A stretch of DNA of 9,090 nucleotides from Gemmatimonadota bacterium (GTDB lineage: Bacteria; Gemmatimonadota; Gemmatimonadetes; Longimicrobiales; Gaopeijiaceae): NCBI GenBank assembly GCA_030550695.1, contig JAUQOX010000109.1, positions 1 through 9,090 of the forward strand. The letters are read 5' to 3'. Position numbers and translations under genes: made by a program. The notes beneath the pieces were generated by a model that had not been told where the DNA came from, did no database searches, and saw only the letters and a list, made by a program, of their open reading frames with translations. Positions 6,387 through 9,090 of the stretch are shown here, one piece after another. Within the stretch, counting starts at the first letter, position 1. Each line of letters opens with the position of its first letter.

Positions 6387-6883
6387 AGCTCCCCGCCTCC
6401 GGAAACGTTCCAAATCCGCTGGAGCAGTAGGGTGGTGGACCTCCCCGGGACCAGGGGGACGATCTCCACCCGCCCCCCCAAGCCTTCCACCACCTCCCGG
6501 CCCACCACTTCCTGCCGACGGTAATCCCCACCCTTGACCAGCACGTCGGGGAGGAGGGAAGAGATCAGCCTGAGGGGGGTGTCCTCGTCGAACAGGACCA
6601 CGGCGTCCACACACTCCAGGGCTGCCACCAAACGGGCCCGATCGCCTTCGGGCACCAGGGGCCGCCCTGGCCCCTTGAGGCGGGCCACGGAGCTGTCGGA
6701 GTTGATCCCCACGATGAGCCAGTCCCCCATGCCGCGGGCTGTTTCCAGGACTTCCACGTGCCCGGCGTGCAAGAGGTCGAAACAACCGTTGGTGAAGACC
6801 AGGATTCCCCCTCTAGGGCGCCCGAAGCGGGTGGCAGCCTCTTCGCCGGTCAAGATCTTCGAGGCGCTGCTCCGGGGCGCCAT
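6383..6883 (-). CDS. hldC: D-glycero-beta-D-manno-heptose 1-phosphate adenylyltransferase (HldE C-domain type)
   Basis: This 166-aa nucleotidyltransferase is expected to join ATP and heptose-1-phosphate to make ADP-heptose for the LPS inner core. TNGCFDLLHAGHV (31-43) carries the HxGH nucleotide-binding motif, followed by GINSDSSV (59-66), LKGPGRPLVP (69-78), the RfaE-domain II signature VKGGDY (116-121), VVGREVV (126-132) and PGRSTT (146-151). The last three favour heptose adenylyltransferase over glycerol-3-phosphate or FAD-type relatives. There is no fused sugar-kinase domain, so this is the split form, and an HldA-like kinase should lie elsewhere. The ATG at 6883 has a strong AGGAGG 9 nt upstream. 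It opens the hldC-rph-rdgB-DUF971 operon, overlapping rph by 4 bp. The 120-nt gap to the antiporter gene shows no clear promoter or terminator, so read-through is possible. Confidence 0.92.
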   Translation of the reverse strand: MAPRSSASKILTGEEAATRFGRPRGGILVFTNGCFDLLHAGHVEVLETARGMGDWLIVGINSDSSVARLKGPGRPLVPEGDRARLVAALECVDAVVLFDEDTPLRLISSLLPDVLVKGGDYRRQEVVGREVVEGLGGRVEIVPLVPGRSTTLLLQRIWNVSGGGEL

Positions 6884-6892
6884 ACGTTCCCT

Positions 6893-6898
6893 CCTCCT
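6893..6898 (-). promoter_or_regulatory. ribosome binding site of hldC
   Basis: AGGAGG lies 9 nt upstream of the hldC ATG on the minus strand, within an AAGGAGGAGG run. It is the strongest Shine-Dalgarno in the window and fits the first gene of a translationally coupled operon. Confidence 0.8.
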
Positions 6899-7003
6899 TG
6901 GCCATGTGGGGCCCGCCGCCGCCAGCCTAGAACCAACCTCTCCCGCACCCCCGTTCCGCCGACGCCCGTCGAGCCCGGGGAGCCTCGGCCCCGACCGCGT
7001 CGT

Positions 7004-8683
7004 TCAGATCAGGTAGAAAATAAGATATGCCGCCAAGAGAACCGTCACCCAGAGAACCATGGCGCTGGTCGGCCAGTGCCGGGCCAGTCTCCCCGTCGGC
7101 CCCAGAGCCCTTTGGGCCAAGCCGTCCAGGTGATGGACGGTCCGCCCGGCCACCCGGCCCAAGGAGGCTCCCAGGAACTGCAAGCTCCGGGCGCTAGCGG
7201 CAACCATCGCCGGCCCCAAGCGCCGGTAGAACCAGTCCCAGTCCAGGGAGATGGTCAAGGAGCGCTTCATGGCGGGGAGCATGACAAAAAAGGCAAGACC
7301 GGCGAAGAGCAGCAGCTGGAACTGGCCCACGAGATGGGGCGCCGTGTAGGGTTGATAGGTCACCGGGTAGGGGAGGATCCGATACAGGGGCTCAGGAAGC
7401 ACTCCCAGGAACAGACAGAGGGCGGCAAACAAGGCCATGGGCCACATCATGGACTTGGGTGGTTCAGGAGGGCGCAAGCCGGAATCTTTCTGGAAGAACA
7501 CAAACCAGGGGAACTTGATGCCGGCATGGAGGAAGACCCCGGCCGATGCGGCCGTGAGGACGAACCAGACCACGGTCAGGTGCTGGTCGGCAGCGCCCTG
7601 TGAAATCATGGATTTCGACACGAACCCCGAAGTGAAAGGAAAGGACGAGATGGAAAGAGCGCCTATTCCCCCCATGACGGTGGTCAGGGGCATGGTTCGG
7701 AAGAGCCCCCCCAAATCGGTACAGCGCCTCCTGCCCGTCACATACAACACGCTTCCCGCAGACATGAGAAGCAGAGCCTTGTAGATGATATGGGTGAAGG
7801 CGTGTGACGCGGCACCGTTCAACGCCATTTCGGTGCCGATTCCGACTCCGGCCACCATGAAGCCCACCTGGTTTACGATGGAGTAGGCCAGGATGCGGCG
7901 CATGTCGTTTTCCAGGAGGGCATAGACGATGCCGTACAACGTCATATAGAGCCCCACGTAGATCAGCAGATCCACGCCGGGGAAGCCGACCAGAAGGGCG
8001 TAGACGGCTGTTTTGGTGGTGAAGGCCGACAGGAAGACCATTCCGCTGGGACTGGCTTCCGGATACGCGTCCGCCACCCAGGCTGAAAGCGGAGGAGCCC
8101 CGGCATTGAGGAGAAAACCTGCCAGGATCAGGGCATTGGAGGGCGAATCGAGTTCCATGGCTCCGAACTCAAGAGACCCTGTGCCGAGAAAACGCCCCGT
8201 GATCCCAGCCAAGAGGAGCACACCACCAAGAAGGTGTACGGAAAGGTAGCGGACGCTGGCACCGTAGGCCTTGGGCTGATCCGACGCCCAGAGGATGACC
8301 GTGGATCCCAAAGCCATGAGTTCCCAAAAGACGAAAAGCGTCAGGAGGTCTCCGGCGGTGGTGACACCCAGGGCGCTTCCGGCGTACACGTAGGCTGCCA
8401 CCAATTCCATGGGCCGGGCTTGCCGAAGGGCAAACCACCCGCCGGCGAACGCCATCAGCGAGAAGACCGTCCCGAAAAGCCTCCCCTCCCTGGTCCATTT
8501 CACCGGGAGAACCTCGAGGCCCCAAAGTTGCCATGACCATCGCGCGTCTTGAGGCAGGAGCCAGACGAGCGCCAAAGCCACCAGGGGAGCCGTGATGACG
8601 ACGGCTGTGCGATACCTCCCGCGGGTCAGCGCTATGAGGAAGGCCCCCGCAAGAAGAGCGACGAAGGGAGGAAGTGCCGGCAT
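7004..8683 (-). CDS. Mrp-type Na+/H+ antiporter subunit D / NuoN-NuoM-like proton-translocating subunit
   Basis: This very hydrophobic protein of 559 aa has about 14 membrane helices and belongs to the proton_antipo_M (NuoM/NuoN/MrpD) family. The family's intramembrane charged residues are visible: Glu121 in FWELMALGS, Lys224 in SAFTTKTAVYALL, Lys302 in HAFTHIIYKALL, and Lys390 in HAGIKFPWFVFF. The signature LENDMRRILAYSIVNQVGFM spans 257-276. It is longer than classical MrpD (about 490 aa), with a C-terminal extension from about 470 that includes DWDWFYRRLG, as seen in NuoL-like proteins, and a final helix at 542-558. It probably carries protons or Na+ in a Mrp-like or membrane-bound oxidoreductase complex. 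I chose ATG at 8683, overlapping the previous stop as TGATG, with AGGAGG 10 nt upstream. TTG at 8686, with 7-nt spacing, would add one residue. It is the last gene of its cluster here. Confidence 0.93.
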   Translation of the reverse strand: MPALPPFVALLAGAFLIALTRGRYRTAVVITAPLVALALVWLLPQDARWSWQLWGLEVLPVKWTREGRLFGTVFSLMAFAGGWFALRQARPMELVAAYVYAGSALGVTTAGDLLTLFVFWELMALGSTVILWASDQPKAYGASVRYLSVHLLGGVLLLAGITGRFLGTGSLEFGAMELDSPSNALILAGFLLNAGAPPLSAWVADAYPEASPSGMVFLSAFTTKTAVYALLVGFPGVDLLIYVGLYMTLYGIVYALLENDMRRILAYSIVNQVGFMVAGVGIGTEMALNGAASHAFTHIIYKALLLMSAGSVLYVTGRRRCTDLGGLFRTMPLTTVMGGIGALSISSFPFTSGFVSKSMISQGAADQHLTVVWFVLTAASAGVFLHAGIKFPWFVFFQKDSGLRPPEPPKSMMWPMALFAALCLFLGVLPEPLYRILPYPVTYQPYTAPHLVGQFQLLLFAGLAFFVMLPAMKRSLTISLDWDWFYRRLGPAMVAASARSLQFLGASLGRVAGRTVHHLDGLAQRALGPTGRLARHWPTSAMVLWVTVLLAAYLIFYLI

Positions 8684-8961
8684 CAAGACTTATCCTCCTC
8701 GTAGTAGGACTCCGGCCGTTTCACCAACCAGCCGAGTGCCTTGGCGGCCAGCACCATAAGAACACACGAGAGGAAGCCGTACCAAGCGAAGAAAGCAAAG
8801 GTGCCGTCGATGCCGAAATGCGCTTCGTGCTGGATGAAAGCGTCCGCGGCGACGGAAAGAAGGAGAAGTGCGCCGAAGGCCCACCAGATTTTCCGAAGGG
8901 TGGTCGGCCTTACCAGCCAGTGATCTGGCTCCTGGTGCGGAGCCGGCGAGCTGTTCGTCAT
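8683..8961 (-). CDS. small two-helix membrane protein of the antiporter cluster, function unknown
   Basis: This 92-aa protein has a polar N-terminus (1-24), a hydrophobic helix at about 25-42, a short loop with HEAHFGIDG (45-53), a second helix at about 55-79, and a charged tail ending KRPESYYEEDKS. No enzyme motif is seen. It is not MrpE, F or G by sequence as far as I can tell. From memory, similar small proteins with an HxHF...DG loop and a KRPExYY tail sit beside MrpD/NuoN-like genes in deltaproteobacteria, usually annotated as hypothetical. The ATG at 8961 overlaps the previous stop (ATGA), and the stop overlaps the next gene, so it is probably made stoichiometrically with both antiporter subunits. 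An accessory or assembly subunit is the natural guess. No Shine-Dalgarno precedes it, consistent with coupled translation. Confidence 0.85.
   Translation of the reverse strand: MTNSSPAPHQEPDHWLVRPTTLRKIWWAFGALLLLSVAADAFIQHEAHFGIDGTFAFFAWYGFLSCVLMVLAAKALGWLVKRPESYYEEDKS
8694..8699 (-). promoter_or_regulatory. ribosome binding site of the MrpD-like gene
   Basis: AGGAGG lies inside the end of the small membrane protein gene, 10 nt before the ATG at 8683 and 7 nt before an alternative TTG at 8686. Spacing slightly favours TTG, codon preference favours ATG; the difference is one residue. Confidence 0.65.
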
Positions 8962-9090
8962 GGCATCTGTTGGGACACGAACCGAGCTAGCGTCAGGAAG
9001 GGCTCCGGGAAAAAGAAGAAAAGCACGCTGAGAAAAGCCGTACTACAGGTTGCGGCCACCAACGGCCAGGGAGCCTCGCCCGCTGACCCA
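8958..9090 (-). CDS. C-terminus of a NuoL/NuoM/MrpD-like antiporter subunit (partial, 5' end outside window)
   Basis: Only the last 43 codons and the TGA stop are present. The minus strand from the window edge reads GSAGEAPWPLVAATCSTAFL and then a strongly hydrophobic stretch (SVLFFFFPEPFLTLA) ending in RFVSQQMP. The EAPW...hydrophobic helix...FFPEPFLTLA pattern is typical of the C-terminal helix of proton_antipo_M family subunits, which fits the neighbouring genes. The stop overlaps the ATG of the 92-aa protein by 4 bp, placing it in the same operon. The fragment is too short to say whether it is NuoL-, NuoM- or MrpD-like. Confidence 0.7.
   Translation of the reverse strand, partial: GSAGEAPWPLVAATCSTAFLSVLFFFFPEPFLTLARFVSQQMP

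Noticed and set aside
5680..6531. An N-terminal extension of the rdgB frame across rph
   Set aside because: The frame is open only because of high GC. Rph is coded there in another frame with all its motifs, and a GTG start overlapping the rph stop gives a normal RdgB.

Overview
This is a GC-rich bacterial chromosome segment in which every gene supported by the sequence lies on the minus strand. The 16S rRNA, a stand-alone heptose-1-phosphate adenylyltransferase (implying an LPS-bearing Gram-negative cell) and the style of the Mrp-like antiporter genes suggest a deltaproteobacterial (Desulfobacterota-like) lineage. That placement is inference from general resemblance; no phylogeny was computed. 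It is mainly a housekeeping region, with no sign of a phage, plasmid, transposon, CRISPR array or defence system.

Layout in the direction of transcription (right to left). (1) 9090 to 7004: the end of a Mrp/complex I-like cation/proton antiporter cluster. It holds the C-terminus of a NuoL/NuoM/MrpD-type subunit, a 92-aa two-helix membrane protein of unknown function, and a full MrpD/NuoN-like subunit. The three frames overlap by 4 bp and 1 bp. (2) 6883 to 4622: a tightly coupled four-gene operon, hldC-rph-rdgB-DUF971, in which each start codon overlaps the previous stop (ATGA, GTGA, ATGA). It joins a heptose-nucleotide enzyme of LPS synthesis, a tRNA 3'-processing exoribonuclease, a house-cleaning nucleotide pyrophosphatase and a small probable zinc protein. 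(3) 4451 to 4259: tRNA-Pro(TGG), followed by a duplicated trailer and the collapsed remains of a second tRNA-Pro copy. (4) 4152 to 1693: a LonH/YcbZ-type AAA+ protease with an intact Ser-Lys dyad and a degenerate Walker A. (5) 1554 to 1: tRNA-Arg(TCT), tRNA-His(GTG), a strong sigma70-type promoter, a structured leader and the 5' two thirds of a 16S rRNA gene that leaves the window.

How the genes may work together: RNase PH trims tRNA 3' ends, and none of the three tRNAs here encodes its CCA end, so this genome needs both 3' trimming and CCA addition. RdgB hydrolyses non-canonical dITP/XTP. HldC feeds ADP-heptose into LPS core synthesis. The antiporter membrane subunits probably couple ion gradients at the inner membrane.

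The best leads are the tRNA-Pro relic, a 13-G homopolymer inside rph that coincides with loss of a conserved Trp, the conserved-looking small membrane protein in the antiporter cluster, and the degenerate ATP site of the Lon-like protease. I did not find a convincing wholly new system.
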